Assembly: GCF_026262505.1 (NCBI RefSeq)
Contig: NC_067204.1
Coordinates: 5,861,797 to 5,925,796 of the forward strand
DNA from: Trichomonas vaginalis G3
Lineage: Eukaryota; Parabasalia; Trichomonadida; Trichomonadidae
Length of the DNA: 64,000 nucleotides
Direction: 5' to 3'
Position 1 is the first letter of the stretch. Each line of letters begins with the position of its first letter. Positions 35,602 through 47,600 of the stretch are shown piece after piece. A program made the translations under genes and the position numbers. A model generated the notes under the pieces. The model had not been told where the DNA came from, made no database searches, and saw nothing but the letters and a program-made list of their open reading frames with translations.

Positions 35602-36351
35602 TTTTATAAACGTTTTAAAATCAATTTTGATAAGATTCAAAATTTAGTATTGTTTTTATAATTAAAGTATTTATAAATCAGAGTAACATTCAAAAGGTTA
35701 AAATTCAACGATTATTATCAATTCAATTAATTAAGAGAGCGACAAGTCTCATCACACTTTTCAATGCTCGATTTTTAAAAACTGTTTAAAAATGGAGCTT
35801 ATATTGAAATAGTGTAGAGACTAAAAATTACCACAAACTATTTCAGAGGATTGAGTTGCCACTCAATCCTCTGAAAAGTCTGAGGTAATTTGCAAAATTT
35901 TGGAAATGAAATAAAAATCTCACGGTCTTGTAAATCCTAAACTTGTAAAGCACATTGATTAAACGTTCCATAAAAATACTAAATTTGGAATTTAGAAGTC
36001 CAAATTTTGATTCAAATGAGAATTTGCCAAAAATCTTTATGATTAGTTTAAATAATAAATGACTAGGTCATATATAAAAGATTTACATTATAAAAAACAA
36101 TCATATTCTATGTCTCGAAATGTAATAACTATTTAAGATATATAGACAGGATTTATCATTGACACTGCATATAATCGCACCAAATGTCAAGTAATTGGAT
36201 TCACAAACACAATAATTGAAAAAGATATTAATCTAACTCATTTCCCAGCGAAAATAACAGCTATGCTTTTGAATTGATCAGACACATATAATTTAAAGAT
36301 TAATTTTTAAAAAGAAACTTTAGAATGATGATAACTAAGTAAAAGAAATTG
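35602..36351. other. Intergenic with one strong hairpin, no gene seen
   Basis: AT-rich, with the inverted repeat at 35827-35889 as the only clear structure. Several promoter-like T/A runs occur but no frame of note. Confidence 0.55.
35827..35889. repeat. Perfect 16-bp-stem hairpin
   Basis: TTTCAGAGGATTGAGT (35841-35856), loop TGCC, then the exact complement to 35876. After an unpaired 7-8 nt stretch on each side the stem resumes with ATTACC (35827) and GGTAAT (35884). Both strands could form it. It could be a small foldback element, a structured RNA or a terminator. No repeats of it elsewhere in the window. Confidence 0.6.
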
Positions 36352-37014
36352 TCATGTTGGAAATATTATATATAACATTGCGAGGAGATAATGAATTAGT
36401 TGATTTCGATAACAAATGTTTTGGCTGCATATAATATTATCGAAAAGATAGTATAGAGGAACTTCAATAGATTTAACTTTTGCAAACAATCTAACTCTTG
36501 GAACAGCTCCATTAAATCCTGGAATTCCATCTGTGTAAAAATTATCTATCAAACTTAGATTACAATACATTCCAATTGCAAACCACCATTCAGGTTTTTG
36601 TGGTTGTCCATCTAGAAGTGAATGTTTAAGAGGATTTTTAACAAGTCCTCCAAATTTCCAAGTTGTATCAGGTTCATTAAATTCTGCTTGGATTTCAATT
36701 GGATGATAGAAAGAGGCATTCTTGGATGCAGTACGATCTGTATCTAAGTATGGTGGAAGCAGTTGTGACCAAACGTTGAACTTGTTTTGGTTGGGGTATT
36801 CAAGAATGAAGTGACGATATCCATCATCACTAACAAATTTACTTTCGCTGAGATGCGAAAGGATGGAATACTTACCTGAAACGTTGACTTCGAGAGCTTC
36901 ACTTTCGTTAGTAAAACATGGACTAGTATGATTATGTTCGAAAACACGTAAATAATATTCATCTTTGTATTTTGCTGCAACAATCTCTCTGTTGTAGTAT
37001 ACTTTGAGACCTAT
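36352..37014 (-). pseudogene. Remnant of a host gene, open about 221 codons without a start
   Basis: The minus strand is open from a TAA at 37015-37017 to the stop at 36352, but the first in-frame ATG is at 36570, well inside the conserved-looking part. Segments such as YYLRVFEHNHTSPCFTNESE, FILEYPNQNKFNVWSQLLPP and TTWKFGGLVKNPL look like real protein with regular composition. I do not recognise the family; it may be a surface or carbohydrate-related protein. Upstream sequence has stops in this frame, so the 5' part is lost or diverged. It is probably a 5'-truncated pseudogene. Confidence 0.55.
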
Positions 37015-37815
37015 TTACGATATACCTACAGTCACTTTTTTGAGGAATTCTGTAAAAGGTTGATATTACTATGAATATGTAAGATATGATGATTTCAAAC
37101 ACCATTGACTAATATTTATAAAGTTCATGTGTCATAGATGATTGTTTATGTGAATCTATTGCTTCTTAGATCAATGAATATCTATATCTGTTTTACTCGA
37201 AATTTCATGAGAATCTACTCCTCCTGGAAGACCATCTGAATGTATGCTGATGCATTCATTGCGTTGTAATCTATCATATGATTTAAATCCCGAAAATTAA
37301 TATGTAACTCACTTAATTTTTTCATGATTCATCCAGAATGATAAACTTCAGAATAGTACAACTTTGCGTCAGAATAACAGAGCACAAGAAGAAAATAAAA
37401 ATTGTCCTGATTTGGACTTAATACATTCGATGAGTTCTTGTAAAAAAAGAAGTTTTGATTAAGGGTGCACTTTCACCCCAATGATATGGCCTTCAGTTCA
37501 GATGTTTAAGGCTAGTTTTCAATGACGCTTCACGCCAGTTATCAAAAATTTGAATTAAAGTCAGATGGGCGTAAGTGCAGCCTTAAAATTTAATAGCTTA
37601 TAACATGAAATGTATATTTTTACTGATTTTGAAGGATATTTAGTGGCAATTGCTGGAGAAGTATATCATTCACTGATATCTCAAAACAGCAATTATACTT
37701 CTTGATTCGAGAAACATATCTCTTCTGGCTTGACAGTTAAAATCGGCACATCAAACTTTACGAAATGAGTGATAATACAAGACCATTCATTTCCAATCTA
37801 GAACTTAATTGTTTT
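37015..37815. other. Intergenic with a small MITE, no gene seen
   Basis: Contains the 120-bp TTAA-flanked element at 37463-37582. The rest is AT-rich sequence without recognisable features. Confidence 0.5.
37463..37582. mobile_element. 120-bp TTAA-flanked MITE
   Basis: TTAA lies on both sides (37459-37462, 37583-37586). The ends are GGGTGCACTTTCACCCC on the left and, reversed, GGCTGCACTTACGCCCA on the right, imperfect terminal inverted repeats. Length and the TTAA duplication fit a non-autonomous relative of a Kolobok- or piggyBac-type transposon. The ends differ from those of the full element at 24116-26544, so a different family mobilised it. Confidence 0.6.
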
Positions 37816-40254
37816 CTATCTAATCATAGCATTAAACCTAGCAACTTTGGATCTCGATGACTTGAAATCTTCAATAATAATCTTTGATAATGCTTCATCA
37901 GATTTGATTTCTTTTTTGAGTATATTCTTCATAGTCATCATTGATTCAGCAGTAACTTCGTATTCATCAGTATCTCTTTTATCCATAAGAAGTATCTTTG
38001 TGAAAACTTTCAAAATTTGCAACAAACAATTCTTTGGTAAATCATTTCTCTGAGATATAGTTATCATATAACTTAACAACTCATTAAATGTATCTTTATC
38101 ATCGAACGGCATCATCTTTGAGAAAATATTAAAAGCATTTTCAACAGTATTTGTCCATTTCGTGTCATTATCAGCACAAACACTTAAAATAAACCTTGAA
38201 ACAGTTGGCATTGCTTGAATTAATAATTCGATTTCTTCATCTTTTTCTGATTGACAAATAACCATTGCTGATTCAACAAAAATCTTGAAATATCGTTCAG
38301 CAGGTTTCAAAATACCATTAAATGCCTTTGAAAGACAAAAAAGTGATTCGGCAAATACGAAAATTTCAGTAGCATCAGTTGGAAAAATTTTCTGAATTAA
38401 TCTATCCATAGAAACAACAATTTTTGCTGCATTATTTCTATCAACAATAGCTGAATTGATACAAGCATTTACAATAGGAAACATTAAAGCAGCTGACGAA
38501 ATCTTGACAGTTTCTAACAAATTAATAATCAAAGAACAAATTTCTCTGATTTTTGGTGATTTATGAGATAATTTCTCAATAAATGTCTGAACAAACATGA
38601 AATAACACGAATCAGGAGGTATTTGTTCTGTCGGAGGCTTTCCTTCTAATGCTTTTACATCTCCTGAAAGAATTCGAATTATAATTTTTTCAATTAAACC
38701 AATATCAATGCCAAACTTAGTCATTAGCTTTCTAAGAGTATGCAATATCATGTTTGTACCTTTATTCTCATCCATTTCATCAAGTCTTTGATAAATATTA
38801 TTAAAAATTTCTTTTGCGGCTTCTTGAGATATAATTTGTCTTAAAAAAATTATACAGTTGCATGCTGCAAATAAAGCTGAATGATTTTCATTATTAATTA
38901 AATTAAAACAAATTTTCAAAATTTTTGACTTTAAATCGTTTTTTCCAAATCCTTCTGATATAACAGTACATATATCAGATAATAGAGCGCATTGGTCATC
39001 AATATCAGTAATCTTTCCATTTTCAAGAGAATCAACAAATTCAGGTAATGAAAAATCAATTGCTGCTGAAGATTCCGACTTCTCAAGTCTAGAAACAGTT
39101 ACTAAGAATGAACTTAATAAATAATATGATTCATATAATTTATTTTGTATCATATTTTGAATAATTTTCAAAATTTGCTGAAAAATTGGTTCAACAAACG
39201 TGAAATCAATTTCAGATATATTTGAAAGCAAATCAATACAAAATCCTCTTAATAAAGGAGATTTATTTTCATCGACCATTATTTCTGTACAAAATGTTGT
39301 AATTTGAGATACAACTTCCATATTATAGTTACATTCATCCTCTTGTACAGGTGTGTCTTCATCATAAGTTGGATTTGAATAAAAAGATAAAATTTGGAAA
39401 AAATATTTCAGAGAAAGTTTTGAAGTGTATTTGTCAACTAAAAGAAGAATGGAGTCAACAGTTGTTTCATTGATGAAATCATATTTGATCAGCATCAAAA
39501 AGGTTTGAAATGCTAATTTAGTAATTGTTTCGTCTTCGTATGCTAAAAATTCATCCAAAGTCTCAATGAAATATGGTGTTTGGGATGAATATTCACCATC
39601 TTCGCATAAAAATGGAATATAATATTTCAAAAACAGAACTGCCGAGGATTTTTCAATTAAACTGTCTGAAAAGAAGTCATCCATTGTATTTGTAAATATT
39701 TCTCGTTGATTTGGAAAGTAGACAAACATATCTTCGCAAATTGGACCGAAACATGATAAAGAAGCAAGAGAATTGCCATTAGTAATGTTATCAATGAAAG
39801 TTTTCATTATTACTTCACGAGATTCACTTGCTAAATCTTTTACAATTAAGTCTTCGTAAAAAGAAATGAAATCTAATGGTAATTTGTTGGATTTTTCAAC
39901 AAGTAATGTGAAAAATTGTAAAGATTGGACTATTATTTCGACTATTAACTCACGTGGTAAGAATGGAATTAAAATAATTAGAGTCGAAAATGCTTTTTTT
40001 CTTTGTTCTATGTCTATCGATTGATTAAATGCAATATTAATGAAACCGTCTAATGACTTTGATCTATATTGACGGAATTCTGGGCATTTATCAGCATATT
40101 CGGCAAAAACGTTGAAATATATTCCTAAAGCTCTGCTTTTATCATTTGAAATAGTATTTATTAAAGCTTCCCATATACTTTCATTATCGATACCATCAAG
40201 AGGTTTTGGAGGATCACCAGCAACAAATTCTGCTATACGGCCAATGATTTCCAT
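37816..40254 (-). CDS. HEAT/ARM-type alpha-solenoid protein, 812 aa
   Basis: 812 residues, almost entirely amphipathic helices in pairs, with no transmembrane segment, giving an alpha-solenoid of the importin-beta/HEAT kind. Examples of helical repeat units are CPEFRQYRSKSLDGFINIAF, TILIPFLPRELIVEIIVQSL-like stretches and an acidic loop DEDTPVQEDE (about residue 300), a feature also seen in importins. The length approaches that of transportin/importin family members. No diagnostic motif, so nuclear transport is only a suggestion; it could be another scaffold such as a Rix1/Rrp12- or condensin-type protein. Host gene, open throughout. Confidence 0.6.
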   Translation of the reverse strand: MEIIGRIAEFVAGDPPKPLDGIDNESIWEALINTISNDKSRALGIYFNVFAEYADKCPEFRQYRSKSLDGFINIAFNQSIDIEQRKKAFSTLIILIPFLPRELIVEIIVQSLQFFTLLVEKSNKLPLDFISFYEDLIVKDLASESREVIMKTFIDNITNGNSLASLSCFGPICEDMFVYFPNQREIFTNTMDDFFSDSLIEKSSAVLFLKYYIPFLCEDGEYSSQTPYFIETLDEFLAYEDETITKLAFQTFLMLIKYDFINETTVDSILLLVDKYTSKLSLKYFFQILSFYSNPTYDEDTPVQEDECNYNMEVVSQITTFCTEIMVDENKSPLLRGFCIDLLSNISEIDFTFVEPIFQQILKIIQNMIQNKLYESYYLLSSFLVTVSRLEKSESSAAIDFSLPEFVDSLENGKITDIDDQCALLSDICTVISEGFGKNDLKSKILKICFNLINNENHSALFAACNCIIFLRQIISQEAAKEIFNNIYQRLDEMDENKGTNMILHTLRKLMTKFGIDIGLIEKIIIRILSGDVKALEGKPPTEQIPPDSCYFMFVQTFIEKLSHKSPKIREICSLIINLLETVKISSAALMFPIVNACINSAIVDRNNAAKIVVSMDRLIQKIFPTDATEIFVFAESLFCLSKAFNGILKPAERYFKIFVESAMVICQSEKDEEIELLIQAMPTVSRFILSVCADNDTKWTNTVENAFNIFSKMMPFDDKDTFNELLSYMITISQRNDLPKNCLLQILKVFTKILLMDKRDTDEYEVTAESMMTMKNILKKEIKSDEALSKIIIEDFKSSRSKVARFNAMIR

Positions 40255-40697
40255 ACCTAAAATCTAGATTTTAGTTTACATTTTGTAAACAATCTTCTTC
40301 ATAACACAACAATTGTATGATTTCAGACTTATTCAACTAAAACGATTTAAATGCATACTGATTAGCCAGTTAAGTAACTGAAAAGTAACACAATATACCT
40401 AAAACAACAAAAATTATATCTGAATTATTGGCCGATGAATATTATAAACAATAAAACTCATAACCGCACTTTATGTGCAGACATTATCATCTTGAGCTAG
40501 AAAATTCCAATCATTATTTTTGATTGTATTTTTGAGTTGAAAAACATTACTCTAAATCAGGAAAGTAGTTTATTAAGCATTTTTAAATGCAATAATATAA
40601 TACAAAACAAAAATAAAAATAATGATAATAATTCATGGATAATTATGATTTCGGAAGAATATTATTGATGAATCATCTTGTGGTTAGTGATTATCAA
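40255..40697. other. Intergenic, no gene seen
   Basis: AT-rich spacer between two minus-strand genes. No repeats or hairpins of note. Confidence 0.6.
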
Positions 40698-40967
40698 TTA
40701 ACGAGGAACTTTTTCTCTAAGGTCCTCTTGCTGTAGTGGATCTTTTAAGTCGTTTGTGTAGAAAATAGGTGGAATAAGAGATTCAGTACTCTTATATAAT
40801 AGTGGCTCTTGATTTTCCATTCGGCTTTTACGTTTCTCTTTGCACCTGCAACAAACTAATACGATTACAAGAATGAGAAGAAGGACAAATATAGCTGACA
40901 TAATGTAAAGAACAAGATCTATAGTGCTAATCGATAACTTTGAGGTCAAAATGGCTTCCAACCCCAT
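40698..40967 (-). CDS. Small single-pass membrane protein, 89 aa
   Basis: Residues about 14-39 (STIDLVLYIMSAIFVLLLIL then VIVLVCC) form one long hydrophobic helix. It is followed by a basic stop-transfer sequence (CRCKEKRKSRM), so the 50-residue tail with two LL/LI pairs (EPLLYKSTESLIPPI) faces the cytosol. The cysteines at the membrane edge could be palmitoylated. There is no signal peptide. The upstream GAATAAAAGTGACAAATTCG may belong to its promoter. It resembles the anchor-plus-tail part of trichomonad surface proteins but stands alone. Function unknown. Confidence 0.55.
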   Translation of the reverse strand: MGLEAILTSKLSISTIDLVLYIMSAIFVLLLILVIVLVCCRCKEKRKSRMENQEPLLYKSTESLIPPIFYTNDLKDPLQQEDLREKVPR

Positions 40968-41674
40968 TTGGTTTCGAATTTGTCACTTTTATTCATTGAA
41001 TTACCTTATTTCATTGTTTTTTAAAAATATTTTTACATTTTGACTCCTGATTAATGAATGTTTTTTGAACGGAAAAGTGACAAGACAATGAAAATTGATA
41101 ATTCCAAAAACAATTCGCAAAATATGAGACTAATCCGCTCGTTGAACGTAATAATTTAATTTTTATATGAAAACTAATCAATCTTGCTATTTAGATATTA
41201 CCAAATAGCAAAAATACACTTTTTGATTGTGTCAGAATTTTTTAACTGCATAGATAACTTACTTGGATATGAAAATCCATTTGTATTCCATATGGGCTCA
41301 TTAATATTACATGAAACTCTGATCATCGGTCGTTTCAAATTTCAACGACATTATTGATACAATAGCAATTTTAAGGAGAACATTATTTTAATAAGCATCA
41401 CCTTTGTATTGATTATTGCATGTCCAAAGTTGATTTTCTATTAAATTTCAAATCTAACCTATTGGCCATGGTGAAATCAACATATAGGAGATAGAACATC
41501 AATACTGACAACCGATAGTTTGCATATGAACATGCTATCAAGGCTAAAATTGCAAATGTGAACTGTCATTATTATTTCTTTTACATGACACGCCGCGATT
41601 CAATCAGTTTCAAGAGCTCATCTACGCTTAAATCATTTATTGAGCAAAACACGTGGTGATGTAGAACCAAAAAA
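40968..41674. promoter_or_regulatory. Divergent upstream region of the glycosidase gene
   Basis: 707 bp between divergent genes. TCATTTATTG at 41633, 42 bp before the glycosidase ATG, fits the trichomonad initiator (TCAYW). CACGTGG at 41651 is a palindromic E-box-like hexamer. Nothing else recognised. Confidence 0.4.
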
Positions 41675-44600
41675 ATGTTTTTCCTCTTCTTCGAGCGTAT
41701 TCACTCACAAGAAGAGGTCTTTTTAGAGAATCAATACTTCAAGGAAACATGGATTATTGATGATAACAAGCATATGAACATAAAGAATTTTGTTAACAAA
41801 AGAACATCACCCCAATTAACTGTTACACCTGATCAAGGAAGTCAAGATTTCGTTATTTCAATCAGATATGTTGAGGGCACAATCTTGTCTTCAGATTTAA
41901 CAGTCAAAGACAAAGTTAAAGAAAATTATAAACTCACAGTTACTTATGAACCATTTACTTTCAATGGAGCTACATATAACATCATTGAGATCAATGAGAT
42001 GGAAGCCCAGAAACATTATCTCCACAAGTACCTTAAGATAAAGTGCAGTGATGAGAATGTTGCTCTTAACTACATTGACACACAGCACATTATCATCAAC
42101 AAGGATGTAGATTATCCAAAGTCATGGGGCACACCATGGCATATCCGTGATCCAGATGATTTCTTCCTTAGTATGGGTCAGCCATTGTACATCAACACAT
42201 TCTTCACTGGTTCCCAATTCCCATGCGCACACACAAAGATTGAGAACACAACATATCTTGGCAGAGTTAGATACTATTCTGGCAAGAAATTTGCTGATCT
42301 CAAGAAGGACAGTGAGGGTTATTACAATACTTGGAAGACAGTCTTAGGTGCTGCTCGTGAGGACAGATTCGAAGTTGTTCGTGCTGATTTGTTCTCATAT
42401 ATCTTCGATATCTCAAGAAACACTCCATTCCGTAAGCAATTCAACTCATGGTATGATTGGATGCTTGCTATCACAGAAGATAACATCATGGAGTCATTCA
42501 AGGAAATCGAGAAGGGCAACACTCAGAATGGTATTGGACCACTCGATTCTTATGTTATCGATGATGGCTGGAATAACTACAACACTGAAAAGTACCAAGT
42601 CTATGATCCATCTGTCTCCGGAACAACATACAATACAGAAGGCTTCTGGACATTCAACAATAAGTTCCCACATAAATTCTCACCACCATCAGATTATTCC
42701 AGAAAGATTGGCTCTAACTTTGGTGTCTGGCTTGGTCCACGTGGTGGCTACGTTACAGCAGGACAATTTGGCAAAATGATCGAAGATGCAGGAAAGGGCT
42801 TCTATAATAAACGTACCGATGACATTGATGTTGCTTCTCACAAGTACATCAAGAACCTTAAGGATTTGCTTATCGGATTCATCAGAGATTACAAGGTCAA
42901 CTATTACAAGTTGGATGGCTTCACAGATTATGAATGCACAAACACATCTCACGATCACATGACCGGTGGTGATGATAGCATGTACTTCTTCACAGACCTT
43001 TGGGAGAATTACATTGATGCTTACAAAGAAATGATCAAAGCTGCCGAAGATGAAGGCCTTACAAACTTCTGGATCTCAACAACAACATATGCCAGCAGCT
43101 CTCCATGGCATCTCCAGTGGTCTAGCTCTCTTTGGATGCAGATTTCTGGTGATTCTGATTACTGGATTGTTGGAAACAACACAAACTATGCTGACCAAGC
43201 TCTTACATACAGAGATTCCATGTACTACCAGTATTTCAATGACTACAAATTCCAGTTCCCAACAAGGAACATGTACAACCACGATCCAGTCTTTGGACAG
43301 GCAGGAACACATCTCAAGGGCAACTTGAATGATGAAGACTTCAGAGTCTTCCTTTCTGGCTGCATGATGAGAGGCACAGCATTCAACGAGTTGTACTACA
43401 CATACTCAATGCTCGATGAAGGCGACAAGTGGTTAGTTTCCGGTGATATCCTTTCATGGGCTGAAAAGAACCACCACGTTCTCCAGCACTCACAGTACTT
43501 CGGTGGCAAGCCATATGATGGCGAATGCTACGGCTACTCTGCTTGGGATGGCGCTGATGGCTTCGTTTCCCTCCGTAACCCAGGTGGTAGTGTTACCAAA
43601 TACACAATCACATTAGACAGAGCCATGGGTGTCCCAGAATCAGTCAAGGATGCTGTCAGATCAACAAGATTAGCTCACAAGACAACAGCTACTGAGGAAA
43701 TCAAGAACGGCGTTAAGTTCAACTATGGAGAAACATTAACAGTCACATTGAACCCAGGTGAAATGAGAATTTACGAATTCCACCAGGCCGCCGATTCTGA
43801 AGCACCAAAGATTGAAGTTGTCAGATCTCTTAACGAGACAACAGTCAACCTCAGATTCAACAAGTACATTGATGTCTCCAATGCTCAGTTCTCCATCGAT
43901 AACCTCAACATCAAGTCATACAAGGTCAGAGGTGATCTCAAGACAATCACATTCACAACAGATGCAATGAAGAACTACACAGAATACACAATTCACGTCA
44001 AGAATGTTTGCAACTCCTTCGGTGTTGCATTGAACACTGATGTCAAGTTCACATACTTCGCTCAGAACATCATGGGAACACTTTCTGGTTCATTCAAAGG
44101 AAACAACCAGAACGTCAATAACAAGCAAGTCGATCTTGACTCCTTCACAGTTAGAATCCACGTCAATGACTTCAAGAACGTTGCTAATGCTAAGCTCTTC
44201 CACTCTGCTGATAACACAATCAAGGCTGAAATTGTCAACAACTATGTCCAATTCACAGTTGGATCAACGACAGTTGTTTCATCTGACAAGATCTCACCAA
44301 GTATCCAGGATATCTACTTCGTTAGAGAAAGAAACGCAATGATCAAGATCTACATGAACTCCGATATCTCTGCTTCTGCTTGGGATAAGACAATGCCTTC
44401 TTGTGTTACAATTTGCAACATTATCATCGATGCAAGTGAAATTGTTTACAAGTTTATCAACATTTACAACTACGGTTTGGCTTACAGCGAACTTTCTGTT
44501 GCAATTTCAATTGGCAACGACAAGATCGAGAGACAATTCGAAATCAATAATGGAAAGCTCCACACATCAAAGATCGTCAACTCTATCACAGGCATGTCAT

Positions 44601-47600
44601 TCGTACCAGCTGAAGGATCAAACAATTTCGTTATCACAACACCAGGCTACGTATTGGGCAAAGTTTTACCAATCGACAGATCCGATTGGAAGATCAAGGC
44701 CAACAGTGAAGAGTCAATCACTCCAAGAGATGAAGGTGCCGCTGTCAACTTAATTGATGGCGATATCACAACAATCTGGCACAGCAAGTATGATGATAAG
44801 GGCTTCCATGGCCATGATGACAGAAAGAACAATACTGATCCATATGTTATCACAATCGATATGGGCAAGGTCCAAAAGGTCGGCGCTTTATCATACACAC
44901 CAAGACAAAGTGGCTGGAATGGTGCTATCAAGAAGTACGAATTGTACACAGCTAACACAGAAGAAGAGCTTAACGATAAGATTGCTGCTCGCCAGAATCC
45001 AGATGCTTCAGGCGAATTCAAGTACTACGCTCACTACCCATGCTACGCCAATCTCACAAAGGTTATTGAATGCAGATGGGTTGCCTTCCTTTCTATTCTT
45101 GTTAAGCCAGATTATGGTTCTGGTGCTGAATTCAATTTGTATCCAACAGCTGTTCCATTACCACTCCTTGAGATCAATGCTAACGACTTCAAGTATGCTA
45201 GCCATGAGATTATTACAGAAAACAACCACCAGAAGCTCATTTTCCACTACAAGCCATATAACTTCAATGGCGCTTTACTCAATGTCACAGTCATCTACGA
45301 CCTTGAGAATGACAAGCCATACATGGAGAAGGAAGTTCTCATTTCTCTCCCACAAGGCTCAGATTTCACCTTCGATCACATTGACTTAGAGTCATTTGTC
45401 TTGACAGATGAACAAGTTCAGCAGTCATGGACACATCCAAACAAGGAGAAAGATACCCGTTCATGGCTTCCACAGTACCTCATCACATTAGGTCAACCAG
45501 TTTACATCTGTGATTTATACACAGGCTGCAGATTCCCACTCACAGACAACCGTATCGAAGAAAACATTGCTTACTTCAGATACAACACTGGTAAGAAGTT
45601 CGCCCAACTTGAAAAGGATGAAAACGGCACTTACCACTGCTGGAAGACAGTTATCGGTGCTGCAAGATCCAACTCGTTACAAGTCATCCGTAACGATTTC
45701 TTCTCATATATTGAGGATATCTCCGTCAAGACAACATTCCGCAAGCAGTACAACTCATGGTACGACTGGATGATGTCTATCAACGAATCCAACATCCTCG
45801 ATTCATTCAAGGAAATCGAAAAGGGTATGACACAACTCGGTGTTCCACCATTAAACTCCTATGTTGTTGATGATGGCTGGAATAACTACAACTCCAAGAA
45901 GTATGATGTATATGATGAAGATGCATCAGGTACAACATACAACGAAGATGGCTTCTGGACATTCAACTCCAAATTCACACAAGGCTTCAAACTCCCATCT
46001 GACTTCGCCCACAGAATTGCTTCTGGATTCGGTATGTGGTTAGGTCCACGTGGTGGCTACAGTTATCCAGATACTATTGCCAAAATGATCCAGGACGCAG
46101 GCAAGGGCTATTACAACGAAAATGCTGGTGATATTGATGTCGGTTCTGGCGTTTATGTTGAGAACTTGAAGAAGTTCTTAGTCAACATGACAAACTTATA
46201 CAAGATCAACTACTTCAAATTAGATGGCTTCGCCTTCACAGACAACAAGAACCCACAACATGATCACGTCACAGGAGGACCAAACGGTGCTTTCTACTAC
46301 ACAGACATGTGGGAGAAGTATGAGAAGTTGTTCGATGCTTTGAGAGAGAGTGCCAAGGTCAATGAAATCATTGACATGTGGATCTCAATCACATGCTATG
46401 TCAACTCATCTCCATTCCACTTACAGTGGGCTAACTCCGTCTACATCCAAGTCTCCAATGACCATGACTTCATTAATATTGGTGGCAACGACAACATGGC
46501 TGATCAGATGCTTACATTCAGAGATGCTTGCTACTACAACTTCTCTGACTACTTCGCATTCCAGTTCCCAACAAAGGCCATCTACAACCACGATCCTATC
46601 TACGGAAAGACAGGAACAGGCCTTGAGAACACAATGGATGATGAATACTTCAGACTCTTCTTACTCATGTGCGGCATGAGAGGCAATGCTTTCTACGAAA
46701 TGTACTACTCATACACAATGCTCGACGAAGGAGAGAAGTGGTATGTTAACGCTGAAGCACTTAAGTACATCGAAGGAAGATACAACATCCTCCAGCACGC
46801 ACAGAGATTCGGTGGTGATCCAAGATTAGGCTATGTTTATGGCTATTCCTCATGGAATGATGTCGAAGGCACAATCGCCATCAGAAATCCAAATGGAACA
46901 GTTCAGTCATACAAGCTTAAGTTAGACAGAGAAATCGGTGTTCCAGAAAACATCAAGTCTGTATTCACAAAGACAATCTTAGCTCACAGGACTACCGAAG
47001 CAATGGTAGAGAACAAAGAATACAAGTACGGCGACGAAATTGAGTTCACATTACAGCCAGGTGAAGCAAGAATCATTGATTTGAATGCTGCTAAGGACGA
47101 CAAGGCTCCAGAAGTCGAAATCGTCAAATACATTTCCCAGAACAAGACAATGATCAGATTCAATGAGAAGATTATCTTCAACAAGGATAACTTCAAGCTC
47201 AAGAGCAGAGACATTGTCAATGTTTCAATCAAGGCTGACTTCAGAACAGTCATCATTGAAGTTGAACCACCATTCGGAAACAACACTGACTATGAGTTCA
47301 TTTTCGATGGAGTTTCTGATATCGCTGGAAACAAGCTCAATGGACAATACACTCAGATGTACCGTGCTTGCAACAAGTTAGTCAACATCTCCAATGCTGT
47401 CGAAGGAGATGATAACAAGATCATGAACGACGAGTTCACATTAGATTCATTCTCCATCAAGCTTAACATCAACACTCTTGGTAACTACAATGGCTTGTTA
47501 CTCGAAGACAAGGACAACAAGATCATTGTCGAAACAGAATCAAACAAGTTCATCAAGTTTGTTGTTGGAAACTTATCAGTTGTTTCATCCCACGAAATCA

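Noticed and set aside
37816-40254. Definite importin-beta assignment
   Set aside because: An alpha-solenoid with an acidic loop is suggestive, but many HEAT proteins look alike and no importin-specific segment was found.
41897-47381. Many 60-210-codon frames on both strands over the glycosidase gene
   Set aside because: They are shadows caused by the biased codon use of the 2104-codon gene, with no domain or start signal of their own.
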